Below are positions 24,554 to 35,134 of a stretch of 64,000 nucleotides of DNA, one piece after another. The first letter of the stretch is position 1; each line of letters starts with the position of its first letter. The stretch spans positions 310,001-374,000 of the forward strand of contig NZ_JARUBE010000003.1 in NCBI RefSeq assembly GCF_029626035.1, read 5' to 3'. The DNA is from Micromonospora sp. WMMD980 (GTDB taxonomy: Bacteria; Actinomycetota; Actinomycetes; Mycobacteriales; Micromonosporaceae). The notes below the pieces were generated by a model. It was not told the origin of the DNA. It worked only from the letters and a program-made list of their open reading frames with translations, and made no database searches. A program made the translations under genes and the position numbers.

Positions 24554-27273
24554 CGCCGGTCAGCGTCGCGCAACCGGACTCGGTCCGGCGCAAGGTCGAG
24601 GCATGGCTGGCCGAGGACGACCCGGGCGACGCGATCGCCTTGACGGCCCGCCCCGAATGGTCGATCGACCCGGTGCTCACCGTCGACGGCACCCGGGTCC
24701 GGGTGGTGCCGTGCCCCACTCCGCTCGCCGCCCGCGCCGCCCTGCACGACCGGATCGACGGGGAGCGCCTGGTGCTGCTCACCGAGCTGACCGACAGCGA
24801 TTTGGGCGATGGGCTCCTCGCGCACCTCAGCAAGCAGAAAGTCCGCAAGATCGATCCATGGGACCTGGTCCGGCAGATGTTCGGTGGCGTGAGAAATCTC
24901 GACCCCACGCTGGTCCGGGTCGGGCGCTGGGTCGCCGACGCGCTGACCGACCACGCCCCTTCCGCGGGCTGGCCGGTGCCGCCGGGGGCGATCCTCACCC
25001 GGGACCACGCGCTGCGCAGCCTGACCGCGGAACTGCTCGACCTGCCCCCGACCGCACTCGACGACAGCGGCCTGGTGCAGTGGAGCGCCGACGCCCGACG
25101 CCAACTCCGATTCACCTCGCTGCCGGAGACCGTCGCCGAGGGGGTCACGGCCTACCTGACCAGCATCGCCGGTCGGTCCGCCGTGCCGATCATGGCGGCC
25201 GTCCGGGCCGGGCACGGGGTGGACGTCATCCCGCTCGGACTGTTGGCCGGGCTGCTCTGGCCCACCGGCGGGGGCAGCGCGGCCGAGGTGCAGGCCGCGG
25301 TGGGGCGTACCCGCCTGGAGCCGTGGTTCGGTGGGCTGCGGCTGTCGCAACACCAGGCCGAAGGGTTGCACCAGGCTGCCGAGGCGTGGGTCTACCGTAC
25401 GGCCGACTCCGGCGACAGGGGTTGGGACGAGGCCATGCGGATGCTACGACGGGCCGAGACGCTCGCCGCGGAGATCGGCATCACCGCGCTGCTCGGGGCG
25501 TCCACCGTGCTGCCCAGCGGATTCGTCCACCGGCTGCGGGCCTTCGCCGCCGCGGTGCGGCTCGCCGTCCCGGCCGGTGGGTCGGCTCTTCCGGCCGCGG
25601 TGGCCCGCGCGCAGTCGGCGCTCGCCACCGTGGAGGAACATCGGGCCGTCGAACCGCGCCGGGTGGAGACCGCCCGGATGGCAGTCCGGCTGCTGCGTTG
25701 GCTGCACCGGGCCGACCGGCCTGAGCCAGCGACACTGCTCGACGCCCTGAACCGGCAGGTCCGAGAGGACGGGTGGGTCGACCGCGCCCGACTCGACGTC
25801 TTCGCCGGGGACCCCGACCCTCAGGTCGCCGACGCCTACCGGCTGCTGCACCGGGCCGTGGACACCCGCAGGTCCCGGCATGACCAACGGTTCGCCGCCC
25901 TGCTCGCCGCCGCGACCAACGCCGAGGCCGAGCCGGGTGCGCTGCTCCGGGTCGAGGATGTGCTCGACCGGGTGGTCCAGCCGATCATCGATCACGGCCG
26001 GCGGGTGCTGCTGCTCGTACTCGACGGCATGGGCGTCGCCGCGGCCACCGAGCTGGCCGAGTCCGTCGTCCGCGGCGGCGCATGGGTGGAGCTCACCCCC
26101 GACGGCGGCCCCCGCACCGGAGTGCTGGCCGCGCTGCCCACCGTGACCGAGGCCAGTCGATGCAGCCTACTGAGCGGCCGGGTCAAATCCGGAGGTCAGC
26201 AGGCCGAGGTGAAGGCGTTCACCGGGCGGTGGCCCAGTGGGCTGCTGCTGCACAAGGGTGCGTTACGCACCGGTGCCGGCGCTTCCCTGGATCCGGACGT
26301 GCGCGCCGCCATTGAGGACTCCTCCGTCCCCGTGGTCGCCGCTGTGGTCAACACGATCGACGATGCGCTGGACCGTAGCGATCCAGGCACCGCGGTCTGG
26401 GGTGCGGACACCGTCACCGCGGTGGGAGACCTGTTGGCCGCCGCGACCGACCGGGTGGTTGTCCTGGTTTCCGACCACGGCCACGTGGTCGACCGGGGGC
26501 CCGAGTCGGTCGTCCTGCCCAGCACCAGCAGCGAGAATCGTTGGCGGCCGGCCAGCGGCCCGACCGTGGATGCCGAGGTCGCGGTGAGCGGCAGCCGGGT
26601 GGCGCTCGGCGGCGGCTCGGTCGTCCTGCCCTGGCGGGAGGACGTGCGATACGGACCCCGCAAGGCCGGATATCACGGCGGCGCCGCGCCGGCGGAGGTC
26701 GTCATCCCGCTACTCGTCCTGACCGCCGGTGATGATCGGGCCGTGCCGGGGTGGGCGGGTGCGCCGGTGGCCAGCCCGGATTGGTGGCGGGAGCCGCTGG
26801 CCGAGACCGGCACCCCGCCAGCCGCCGCCCCGCCATCCGCCTCGGCGCAGGCCGGCCGCCGACGTTTCTGGCGGAACGCGGAGCCGCAGGCCGAGGGCCT
26901 GTTCGATCTCGATTTCGCACCGGCGCCCACCGTGCCGACGGCGCCGCCACCCGCCCCGGTTGCTCCGGACCTGGTGACGGGCCTGCTCGCCAGCGACCGG
27001 TACGCCCAGCGACGGGATCCGCGGATGCCGTTGTCCGACGAGCGCGTCGCCGCGCTGCTGGGCACCCTGCTCGCCGGCGGGGACCGGGCGACCCTCGACA
27101 CTCTCGCCGCCCGGGCCGGGGTGCCGGCGCACCGCATCACCGGCACCGTCACCGTGCTGCGCCGCCTGCTCCAGGTCGAGGGTTACCCCGTCATCACCAT
27201 CGACCCGGACGGGGTCACCGTTCTGCTCAACCGGACGCTGCTGATCGAGCAGTTCGACCTGGAGCAGCGGTGA
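24547..27273 (+). CDS. pglZ: BREX type 2 phosphatase-fold protein PglZ
   Basis: 908 aa. The PglZ domain has the alkaline-phosphatase-like core: LLLVLDGMGVA (about residue 487, first metal Asp) and VLVSDHGH (about 640, second metal site). A Pro/Ala-rich linker (about 750-815) leads to a small winged-helix-like end (DRATLDTLAARAGVPAHRITGTVTVLRRLL). PglZ is the signature protein of BREX and acts with PglX. The start is the fourth ATG of the 56-bp repeat. The stop overlaps brxD (GTGA). Confidence 0.93.
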   Translation: MSAPVSVAQPDSVRRKVEAWLAEDDPGDAIALTARPEWSIDPVLTVDGTRVRVVPCPTPLAARAALHDRIDGERLVLLTELTDSDLGDGLLAHLSKQKVRKIDPWDLVRQMFGGVRNLDPTLVRVGRWVADALTDHAPSAGWPVPPGAILTRDHALRSLTAELLDLPPTALDDSGLVQWSADARRQLRFTSLPETVAEGVTAYLTSIAGRSAVPIMAAVRAGHGVDVIPLGLLAGLLWPTGGGSAAEVQAAVGRTRLEPWFGGLRLSQHQAEGLHQAAEAWVYRTADSGDRGWDEAMRMLRRAETLAAEIGITALLGASTVLPSGFVHRLRAFAAAVRLAVPAGGSALPAAVARAQSALATVEEHRAVEPRRVETARMAVRLLRWLHRADRPEPATLLDALNRQVREDGWVDRARLDVFAGDPDPQVADAYRLLHRAVDTRRSRHDQRFAALLAAATNAEAEPGALLRVEDVLDRVVQPIIDHGRRVLLLVLDGMGVAAATELAESVVRGGAWVELTPDGGPRTGVLAALPTVTEASRCSLLSGRVKSGGQQAEVKAFTGRWPSGLLLHKGALRTGAGASLDPDVRAAIEDSSVPVVAAVVNTIDDALDRSDPGTAVWGADTVTAVGDLLAAATDRVVVLVSDHGHVVDRGPESVVLPSTSSENRWRPASGPTVDAEVAVSGSRVALGGGSVVLPWREDVRYGPRKAGYHGGAAPAEVVIPLLVLTAGDDRAVPGWAGAPVASPDWWREPLAETGTPPAAAPPSASAQAGRRRFWRNAEPQAEGLFDLDFAPAPTVPTAPPPAPVAPDLVTGLLASDRYAQRRDPRMPLSDERVAALLGTLLAGGDRATLDTLAARAGVPAHRITGTVTVLRRLLQVEGYPVITIDPDGVTVLLNRTLLIEQFDLEQR

Positions 27274-28574
27274 CCGCCGAGATCTCCGCCCGCCGCCGCC
27301 GGGACATCATCGACGCGCTGCGGCGCGGCGTCGTCCCGAGCAACGGGCTCGACGCGCTCGCCGTCGGGTTGGACCGGTTCACCGCCGCCCTCGACGACGA
27401 CATCGACCGGGTCGCCGGGGGAGGCAGCGTGTTCAAGGCCGTCCGCGGCGAGTACGGTGCCGGCAAGACCTTCTTCACCCGCTGGCTGGCCGAACGCGCC
27501 AAGCGACGTGGCTTCGCCGCGGCCGAGGTGCAGATCTCCGAGCTGGAAACGCCCCTGCACCGGATGGAGACGGTCTACCGAAGGCTGGTCGAGCATCTCA
27601 GCACCGAGCAGTTCGCGCCGAGCGCGTTCCGACCCGTCCTCGACGGTTGGATCTTCACTCTCGAGGAGGACGCCCTCGCCGGCGGGGCGATCGCGGAGGA
27701 GGATGCCGAAGCGCTCGACCGGGCGGTCAACGACCTGCTGGAGCGCCGGCTCGGCGACATCTCCCGCAGCACGCCCGGGTTCGCGGCGGCACTGCGCGGC
27801 TACCGGGCGGCCACCGCCGGTGGCGACCACCGCGTCGCGGACGGCCTCGCGGCCTGGCTCGGCGGTCAGCCGCACGTCGCCGCGTCCGCCCGTCGGACCG
27901 CCGGAGTGAAGGGCGACCTCGACCACTACGCCGCGCTGAGCTTCCTGCGGGGGCTGCTGACCGTCCTGCGCGACAGCGGACACCACGGGCTGCTGCTCGT
28001 GCTCGACGAGGTCGAGACGCTACAACGGGTCCGCTCCGATGCCCGGGACAAGGCACTCAACTCGCTGCGCCAGCTCATCGACGAGATACACGCGGACCGT
28101 TTCCCCGGCCTGATGCTGGTCATCACCGGCACCCCGGCCTTCTTCGACGGACCGCAGGGGGTGCAGCGCCTCGCGCCGCTCGCCCAGCGTCTCGCCACCC
28201 ACTTCGATCCCCAGCCTCGCTGGGACAACCCCAGGGCCACCCAACTGCGGCTGCCCGGCTTCAGCACGGATGCACTCGTGGAACTCGGCCAGCGGGTACG
28301 CACCATCTACGGCAGCCCCGCGGTCGAGTCCCGGGTGGACGACGCCTACCTCTCCACACTGGCCGGCGTCGTCACCGGAGCGCTCGGCGGTCAGGTCGGC
28401 GTGGCACCCCGCGTCTACCTGAAGAAGTTGGTCGCGGACGTGTTCGACCGGGTCGACCAGTTCCAGGACTGGGATCCACGTCGCCACTACGAGCTGACCC
28501 TCCGGGCCGACGAGCTGACCGAGATCGAGCGCAACGCCGCCGCCTCGGCGGACGACATCGAACTGTCCCTCTGA
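27270..28574 (+). CDS. brxD: BREX ATP-binding protein BrxD
   Basis: 434 aa from a GTG overlapping the pglZ stop by 4 bases. RRRDIIDALRRGVVPSNGLDALAVG at the N-terminus and Walker A GEYGAGKTFFTRWLA (about residue 59) are typical of the DUF2791/BrxD family. Walker B is GLLLVLDEVETL (about 240). Length fits (about 440). BrxD partners BrxHI in type 2 BREX. An in-frame upstream extension into pglZ has no start that makes sense. Confidence 0.93.
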   Translation: MTAEISARRRRDIIDALRRGVVPSNGLDALAVGLDRFTAALDDDIDRVAGGGSVFKAVRGEYGAGKTFFTRWLAERAKRRGFAAAEVQISELETPLHRMETVYRRLVEHLSTEQFAPSAFRPVLDGWIFTLEEDALAGGAIAEEDAEALDRAVNDLLERRLGDISRSTPGFAAALRGYRAATAGGDHRVADGLAAWLGGQPHVAASARRTAGVKGDLDHYAALSFLRGLLTVLRDSGHHGLLLVLDEVETLQRVRSDARDKALNSLRQLIDEIHADRFPGLMLVITGTPAFFDGPQGVQRLAPLAQRLATHFDPQPRWDNPRATQLRLPGFSTDALVELGQRVRTIYGSPAVESRVDDAYLSTLAGVVTGALGGQVGVAPRVYLKKLVADVFDRVDQFQDWDPRRHYELTLRADELTEIERNAAASADDIELSL

Positions 28575-28575
28575 C

Positions 28576-30675
28576 ATGCTGCCGGACCTCGACCCGGTCG
28601 TCCTGCACCACGTGGTGAACACCCTCGGATGGCGCGATCTCCGTCCGATGCAGCGGGCCGCCGTCGCGCCGGTACGCGACGGCTCGGACGTGCTGCTTCT
28701 GGCGCCGACCGCCGGCGGCAAGACCGAGGCGGCGTTGTTCCCCTTGCTGAGTCGACTGTCGGAGCAACGCTGGGCCGGAACGTCGGTGCTCTACCTCGCC
28801 CCGCTGAAAGCGCTTCTCAACAACCTGCGACCGCGGGTGGAGGCGTACGCCGGCTGGCTTGGGCGGCGGACCGCGATCTGGCATGGCGACATCAGCGCCT
28901 CCCGGCGACGCGCGATCCTCTACGAGCGTCCGGACATCCTGCTCACCACCCCCGAGTCGCTGGAATCCATGCTGGCCAGCACGCGGGTCGACCACCGGCT
29001 CTTCTTCGCCGACCTGCACGCCGTCGTCGTCGACGAGGTGCATGCCTTTGCCGGGGACGACCGGGGCTGGCATCTGCTGGCGGTGCTGGAACGGCTGAGC
29101 CGCGTCGCCGGCCGGCCGTTGCAGCGGATCGGACTTTCCGCCACCGTCGGCAACCCAGCCGAGCTCCTGACCTGGCTCCAGGGGACCGGTGCAGGTCATC
29201 GGCCAGCCCGTGTGGTCGCCCCAGGCGCTGCCGCGGTGTCCGACGGGCCACCGCCTGGTGACATCGAGCTGGACTACGTCGGTTCGCTGCACAACGCGGC
29301 AACGGTGATCGCCGGTCTCCACCAGGGGGAGAAGCGGCTGGTCTTCTGCGAGTCCCGGCGGACCGTCGAGGAACTCGGCCAACTGCTGCGAAGCAAGGGA
29401 ACCACCACCTTTCTTTCGCACGCGTCGCTGTCCGCGGACGAGCGCCGCCGCGCGGAACAGGCGTTCAGCGAGGCACGGGACTGCGTCATCGTCTCCACCA
29501 GCACGCTTGAGCTGGGCATCGACGTCGGCGATCTGGACCGGGTCATCCAGATCGACGCGCCCGGTACGGTCGCCTCGTTCCTGCAACGTCTGGGTCGCAC
29601 CGGCCGCCGGCCCGGAACGAGCCGCAACTGCCTGTTCCTGACCCTGGACGGGGACGCGTTGACCGAGGCGGCGGCGCTTCTGCTGCTGTGGTCCCAGGGC
29701 TGGGTGGAGCCGGTGAGCGCGCCCCCCGAGCCGAGGCACATCGTCGCCCAGCAGATGCTCGCGCTCTGCCTCCAGGAGCACCGCGTCGGCGACCAACTCT
29801 GGACGCAGGCGTGGAACGGGCTGGCGCCCTTCGACGAGAGTGGCCGCCCGATCGTCCGCCATCTCGTCGAGCACGGCTACCTCGACCAGGACGGCGGAAT
29901 GCTGTTCATCGGCCCAGCCGCCGAACAGCGCTTCGGTCGCCGGCACTTCATGGAGCTGACCGCGGTCTTCACCGGCCCCCCGGAGTTCACGGTGCTGACG
30001 GGGCGCCAGGAACTCGGCCGCATCGACCCCAGCCTGCTCACCGAGGAGGTGCGGGGCGATCGCCGCCTGCTGCTGGGCGGGCGCAGTTGGCGTGTGACCT
30101 ACGTCGACTGGCGTCGGCGGCGCTGCTTCGTCGAGCCGGCCGACGGTGGCGGGCGCGCGCGGTGGCGTGGTGGTGGCTGGGCCGGCCGGGGCTTCGAACT
30201 GAGCCGGGCGACACGTGACGTGCTGCTGGGCTGCGACCCGCCGGTGGCGATGACCCGGCGCGCGACCGGTCGGTTGGCCGAGGTGCGGGCGGAGAAGGCC
30301 CACCTGGTGCATCCGGGCGGACCCGTGATTCTGCGGGACAAGGACGGCGATCTGCGGTGGTGGACCTGGGCGGGCTTCCGCGCGAATGCCACCTTGACCG
30401 CGACTCTGGATGAGGTCGTCGACCCGGTGGGGAGATTCGACGACGGCAGCATCCGGCTGAGGGAGAATCTCACGCCGCAGGCGTGGCGTGCGCTGACCGC
30501 CGACGCTCAGGAACGACTGTGTCTCCCCGCTGTCGACGGAAGGGCGCTGAGCGGCCTCAAGTTCAACGCCGCCCTGCCGGCCCGCCTGGCCACGGCGACA
30601 CTCGCCGCGCGGCTGGCAGACCTCGATCGGGCAGCCACCGTGCTCGGCGAACCTGCCCGGTTCGTGGTTCTCTGA
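28576..30675 (+). CDS. brxHI: BREX Lhr-like DEAD/DEAH helicase BrxHI
   Basis: 699 aa, one base after the brxD stop. Superfamily 2 motifs: I APTAGGKTEA (about 42), Ib TTPESLE, II DEVH (about 152), III LSATVGN, V STSTLELGIDVG, VI QRLGRTGRR. The C-terminal part resembles the winged-helix/Lhr core. It is the last gene of the Pgl operon. It presumably remodels DNA for the complex; its exact role in BREX is not established. It ends 6 bases before a convergent gene remnant. Confidence 0.92.
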   Translation: MLPDLDPVVLHHVVNTLGWRDLRPMQRAAVAPVRDGSDVLLLAPTAGGKTEAALFPLLSRLSEQRWAGTSVLYLAPLKALLNNLRPRVEAYAGWLGRRTAIWHGDISASRRRAILYERPDILLTTPESLESMLASTRVDHRLFFADLHAVVVDEVHAFAGDDRGWHLLAVLERLSRVAGRPLQRIGLSATVGNPAELLTWLQGTGAGHRPARVVAPGAAAVSDGPPPGDIELDYVGSLHNAATVIAGLHQGEKRLVFCESRRTVEELGQLLRSKGTTTFLSHASLSADERRRAEQAFSEARDCVIVSTSTLELGIDVGDLDRVIQIDAPGTVASFLQRLGRTGRRPGTSRNCLFLTLDGDALTEAAALLLLWSQGWVEPVSAPPEPRHIVAQQMLALCLQEHRVGDQLWTQAWNGLAPFDESGRPIVRHLVEHGYLDQDGGMLFIGPAAEQRFGRRHFMELTAVFTGPPEFTVLTGRQELGRIDPSLLTEEVRGDRRLLLGGRSWRVTYVDWRRRRCFVEPADGGGRARWRGGGWAGRGFELSRATRDVLLGCDPPVAMTRRATGRLAEVRAEKAHLVHPGGPVILRDKDGDLRWWTWAGFRANATLTATLDEVVDPVGRFDDGSIRLRENLTPQAWRALTADAQERLCLPAVDGRALSGLKFNAALPARLATATLAARLADLDRAATVLGEPARFVVL

Positions 30676-30681
30676 CCGCTC

Positions 30682-31368
30682 TCAGTGCCGGGGTGCCTCG
30701 CTGACCACGGTCGGGGAGAACTCGTTGGCGGCCTCGACCGCCCACTCCAGCGCGGCGTCGGCCTCCTCCTCCCAGCCCGGCTCGCCGCCGACGAAGTGCG
30801 ACCGGCCGGGGAACTCCCGATAGCCGGTGATCGCCGTCGAGCTGCGGTAGAGGTTGGCCAGGCTGGCGGCGAGCGACGGCGGGATCACGTGGTCCGCGCC
30901 GCCAGCGGTGATCAGCAACGGGGCGCGGTCGGCGCGCTTGCGGTCGATCTCGGTGGCGGCGTTCGGGTCGAGGTTGGCGAACGAGCCCTCGAACAGCACG
31001 TGACCGGCGCCGGGCACGGCATGCCGCTCCCAGGCGGCGTCGGACTCGGCGCGGGTGAGCGTGTTGCCGAAGGCGTACCGGAAGTCTTCGGCGGTGAACG
31101 GCACCGCGCGGTGCCGGTTGGCCGGGTTGTGCAGGATGGAGTACCCGGAGCGCAGCGTGCTCAGCGGCAGCTTGAGCACGCCCTTGACCGGCGCCGGGTG
31201 CACGCCGACGGCGGCGGCGCCGAGCCGGCGGTCCAGCAGCAGTTGGGCGATCAGGCCGCCGAACGAGTGCCCCATGACGATCGGCGGCCGGGGCAGCTCC
31301 CGGATGATCGCCGCGTAGTGCTCGACGATGTCGGCGATCGTGTCGACGCGTCCGGTCGGTACGCCCAT
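30682..31368 (-). pseudogene. alpha/beta hydrolase lacking its N-terminal lobe
   Basis: 228 aa from the first plausible ATG. The nucleophile elbow GHSFGG is near residue 33, the acid is in GGADHVIPP and the histidine in GRSHFVGG. In the family the serine lies near residue 100-110, after HG-containing strands that form the oxyanion hole; here about 70-80 N-terminal residues are missing. The region where they should be is taken by a repeat element (31417-31468) and ABC-transporter upstream DNA. It is probably a remnant, or at best a non-canonical protein. Confidence 0.65.
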
Positions 31369-31416
31369 ACCCCGGCTTACCCGGCCCGGCGGGCCCCACT
31401 CCCCGCGCGGCTCGGT

Positions 31417-31468
31417 GAGAAGGGGCCCCTTCTCTACCGCAGGCGTTAACAGGGGGCCCCTCCTTACG
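31417..31468. repeat. palindromic GGGGCCCC repeat, copy 1
   Basis: AGAAGGGGCCCCTTCT, then a spacer containing CTACCGCAGGCGTTAAC, then AGGGGGCCCCTCCTTAC. It shares the layout with copies at 35049, 42428 and 45039. It separates the truncated hydrolase from the ABC transporter. Confidence 0.9.
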
Positions 31469-31542
31469 CCTGACAAATGTCATGGGCGGGAGGTGACGGG
31501 CGCTCCCGGGTCACGGTCCTCCTGGGCCGGAGCATCGTGGGC

Positions 31543-32430
<888 letters not shown>

Positions 32431-32449
32431 CCCGCCCGGGAGCCTCGCC

Positions 32450-33256
32450 ATGACCGCAACCACCTCGCCCGACACCACCACCGACCCGCGCCGGGCCGAC
32501 CGCCGGCCGCCCGCCCTCGGCGGCTTCTCCGCCGGCGTGCTCGCCATCGAGATCCGCCGGGTGCTGCGCAACCGCCGCACGTTGATGTTCATCCTGGTCA
32601 TGCCGGCGGTGTTCTTCCTCCTCTTCGGCCTGCCCTCGCGTGGCGAGAAGCTGGACAACGGCCTGCCGGTCACCGGCTGGATCATGATCAGCCTGGCCGT
32701 GTACGCCGCCATGGTCGCCACCACCAGCGCCGGCGCGGCAGTCGCCACCGAACGCGCGTTGGGCTGGAGCCGGCAGTTGCGGCTCACCCCGTTGCGGCCC
32801 GCCGCGTACGTGGCGACGAAGGTGGCGACCGCCATGGTGCTCGGCCTGCTCGGCGTGCTCGTCGAGTTCGCCGTCGGCGCCGCCTCCGGGGTCCGGCTGC
32901 CGGCACACGTGTGGCTGGAGTCCGGCCTGACCGCCTGGCTCGGCTCGCTGGTCTTCGCCGCGTTCGGCCTGTTCGTCGGCTACCTCGCCCCGGCCGAGAA
33001 CGTCATGCAGTTCATGGGCCCGGCGCTGGCCATCCTGGCCATGCTGGGCGGCCTCTTCGTTCCTCTCGATCTGCTGCCCGACGTGATGCGGCAGATCGCC
33101 AAGTTCACCCCGGTGTACGGGGTCGGTCAGCTCGCTCGCGCGCCGCTGACCGGCACCGGGGTGGACTGGGCGGCGGTCGCCAACGTGGCCGCCTGGACCG
33201 CCTTCTTCGGTCTGGGCGCGGCCCGCCTGTTCCGCCGCGACACCACCCGGGTCTGA
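32450..33256 (+). CDS. ABC-2 type permease
   Basis: 268 aa with about six hydrophobic segments (TLMFILVMPAVFFLLFGL, MISLAVYAAMVATTSAGAAV, VATAMVLGLLGVLVEFAVGAA, LGSLVFAAFGLFVGYL, FMGPALAILAMLGGLFVPLDLL, NVAAWTAFFGLGAARLF). It forms the membrane part of the exporter with the preceding ATPase. The substrate is unknown. Confidence 0.88.
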   Translation: MTATTSPDTTTDPRRADRRPPALGGFSAGVLAIEIRRVLRNRRTLMFILVMPAVFFLLFGLPSRGEKLDNGLPVTGWIMISLAVYAAMVATTSAGAAVATERALGWSRQLRLTPLRPAAYVATKVATAMVLGLLGVLVEFAVGAASGVRLPAHVWLESGLTAWLGSLVFAAFGLFVGYLAPAENVMQFMGPALAILAMLGGLFVPLDLLPDVMRQIAKFTPVYGVGQLARAPLTGTGVDWAAVANVAAWTAFFGLGAARLFRRDTTRV

Positions 33257-33272
33257 CCGGGGCGGCGGGCAC

Positions 33273-33278
33273 TAGCGT
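33273..33278 (+). promoter_or_regulatory. candidate -10 for a leaderless kinase transcript
   Basis: TAGCGT lies 7 bases before the GTG at 33286, and no Shine-Dalgarno sequence is present. The spacing is that of leaderless actinobacterial mRNAs. Confidence 0.4.
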
Positions 33279-33285
33279 GGTGGGC

Positions 33286-34434
33286 GTGACGTCGCCGACC
33301 GCCCCGGCCCGGCCGGTGAACCGCCGCCACTGGCGGTTCACCGGCTGGCTGCTGGCGGCGGTCTGGCTCTTCTTCCTCAACATCCCGTTCGTCACCGCGC
33401 TGCACCAGCCGGAGCTGTGGCGACGCCTGCTCGGCCTCGGGTCCGTGCTGGCGTTCGCCGTGTCGTACGTGCTGGTCTTCGAGTGGGGGCGGAGCCGCCG
33501 GCAACGGCACCTCCCGATCCCGACCGGTCGGGCCCGACTGCTGATCGCGCTGCTGCTCGCGCTCGGCCTGGCCGGCATCCCGGGCACCGACGGCGACTGG
33601 TTGACCACGCTGGTCTTCGTGGCCGCCGCCGCGGTGTTCCTGCTGCCGTCGGTCGAGTCGCTGGTCGTGGTGGTGCTGGCCGCGGCGACGCCGCCGGCGG
33701 CCTCGCACCTGGTGCCCGGTTGGGAGTCGGAGAGCACCGTGGTCTTCGCGGTGCTGCTCGCCTCGTTCGCCATGTTCGGGGTGAGCCGGCTGGCCCAGCG
33801 CAACGGCGAGTTGCAGGCCGCGCAGCAGGAGATCCACCGGCTCGCGGTGGCCGAGGAACGCGCCCGTACCGCCCGGGACCTGCACGACATCCTCGGGCAC
33901 TCGCTCACCGTGGTGGCGGTCAAGGCCGAGCTGGCCGGCCGGCTGCTGGAGCTGGACCCGGCCCGGGCGGCCGTGGAGATCGCCGACGTGGAGCGGCTGG
34001 CCCGCGAGGCGTTGGCCGACGTGCGAGGCACCGTCGGGGCGTACCGCGGGGTGGACCTGGCGTCCGAACTGGCCGGCGCCCGCTCGGCGCTGGCCGCCGC
34101 CTGCATCGTCGCGGAGCTGCCGGAGACGGCGCCGGAGCTGCCGACGGACCGGGACGAGCTGTTCGGCTGGGCGGTCCGTGAGGGGGTGACGAACGTGGTG
34201 CGGCACAGCGGCGCGCGGCGCTGCGTGATCCGGGTCGACCCGGCGGGGGTGGAGGTCCGCGACGACGGCCGGGGACCGGCCGGAGGGCCGGCGGGCGCCG
34301 GGCACGGGCTGGTCGGGTTGCGGGAGCGGGCGGCCCGGTTGGATGCCACGGTGACGGTGGGCCGAGCGCCCGGCGGGCACGGTTTCCTGCTCCGGGTGAC
34401 GGTGCCGGACGCGAACGGGAGGGATCGCGGGTGA
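33286..34434 (+). CDS. DesK/NarX-like sensor histidine kinase (HisKA_3)
   Basis: 382 aa from GTG 33286; GTG 33277 and 33280 are possible alternatives. Four or five N-terminal membrane segments (about 18-140) precede a helix and the HisKA_3 motif RARTARDLHDILGHSLTVV, whose phospho-accepting His is near residue 204. The ATPase domain has an N-box REGVTNVVRHSGA and G-box VRDDGRGP...GHGLVGLRERA. It overlaps the response regulator (GTGA). It probably senses membrane or envelope state and controls the adjacent exporter. Confidence 0.9.
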   Translation: MTSPTAPARPVNRRHWRFTGWLLAAVWLFFLNIPFVTALHQPELWRRLLGLGSVLAFAVSYVLVFEWGRSRRQRHLPIPTGRARLLIALLLALGLAGIPGTDGDWLTTLVFVAAAAVFLLPSVESLVVVVLAAATPPAASHLVPGWESESTVVFAVLLASFAMFGVSRLAQRNGELQAAQQEIHRLAVAEERARTARDLHDILGHSLTVVAVKAELAGRLLELDPARAAVEIADVERLAREALADVRGTVGAYRGVDLASELAGARSALAAACIVAELPETAPELPTDRDELFGWAVREGVTNVVRHSGARRCVIRVDPAGVEVRDDGRGPAGGPAGAGHGLVGLRERAARLDATVTVGRAPGGHGFLLRVTVPDANGRDRG

Positions 34435-35051
34435 CCGAGCCGATCCGGCTGCTGCTCGCCGACGACCAGGCACTGGTCCGGGGCGCGTTGGCCGCGCTGC
34501 TGTCGCTGGAACCGGACCTCACCGTGGTGGCGGAGGTGAGTCGCGGCGACGAGGTGGTGCCGGCGGCGCTGCGCACCCAGCCCGACGTGGCGCTGCTCGA
34601 CGTGGAGATGCCGGGGATGGACGGCGTGGCCGCGGCGGCCGCGCTGCGCGCCGCGCTGCCCGACTGCCGGGTGCTGGTGGTGACCACGTTCGGCCGGCCC
34701 GGCTACCTGCGCCGGGCGATGGAGGCGGGCGCGAACGGCTTCGTGGTCAAGGACACCCCGGCTCGCCAGCTCGCCGACGCGGTCCGCCGGGTGCACGCGG
34801 GCCTGCGGGTGGTCGACCCGACGCTGGCCGCCGAGACGCTCGCCACCGGGTCGAGCCCGCTGACCGAGCGGGAGACCGAGGTGCTGCGGACGGCCCGGGG
34901 CGGTGGCACGGTGGCCGAGCTGGCCGCGACGCTGCACCTCTCCGAGGGCACGGTCCGCAACCACCTCTCGTCGGCGATCGGCAAGACCGGCGCCCGCAAC
35001 CGCGCCGACGCCGTCCGCCTGGCCGAGGCCAACGGCTGGCTGCTCGGGTAG
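34431..35051 (+). CDS. NarL/LuxR-family response regulator
   Basis: 206 aa from the GTG overlapping the kinase stop. The receiver domain has acidic DD (11-12), phospho-Asp in VALLDVEMPG (about 54), Thr in VVTTFG and Lys in FVVKDTP. The C-terminal LuxR helix-turn-helix is LTERETEVLRTARGG...LSEGTVRNHLSSAIGKTGARNR. Its TAG stop touches the repeat element at 35049. Confidence 0.92.
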   Translation: MTEPIRLLLADDQALVRGALAALLSLEPDLTVVAEVSRGDEVVPAALRTQPDVALLDVEMPGMDGVAAAAALRAALPDCRVLVVTTFGRPGYLRRAMEAGANGFVVKDTPARQLADAVRRVHAGLRVVDPTLAAETLATGSSPLTERETEVLRTARGGGTVAELAATLHLSEGTVRNHLSSAIGKTGARNRADAVRLAEANGWLLG

Positions 35052-35134
35052 AAGGAGGGGCCTCCTGTTAACGCCTGCGGTAGAGAAGGGGCACCTTCTC
35101 ACACCCACCTGTTAACAGGGGGCCCCTCCTTACA
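35049..35134. repeat. palindromic GGGGCCCC repeat, copy 2 (double)
   Basis: Two joined units: AAGGAGGGGCCTCCTGTTAAC with CGGTAGAGAAGGGGCACCTT, then CCTGTTAACAGGGGGCCCCTCCTTAC. Its left end abuts the TAG stop of the response regulator, and its right end contains the TAA stop of the convergent L,D-transpeptidase. Confidence 0.9.
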
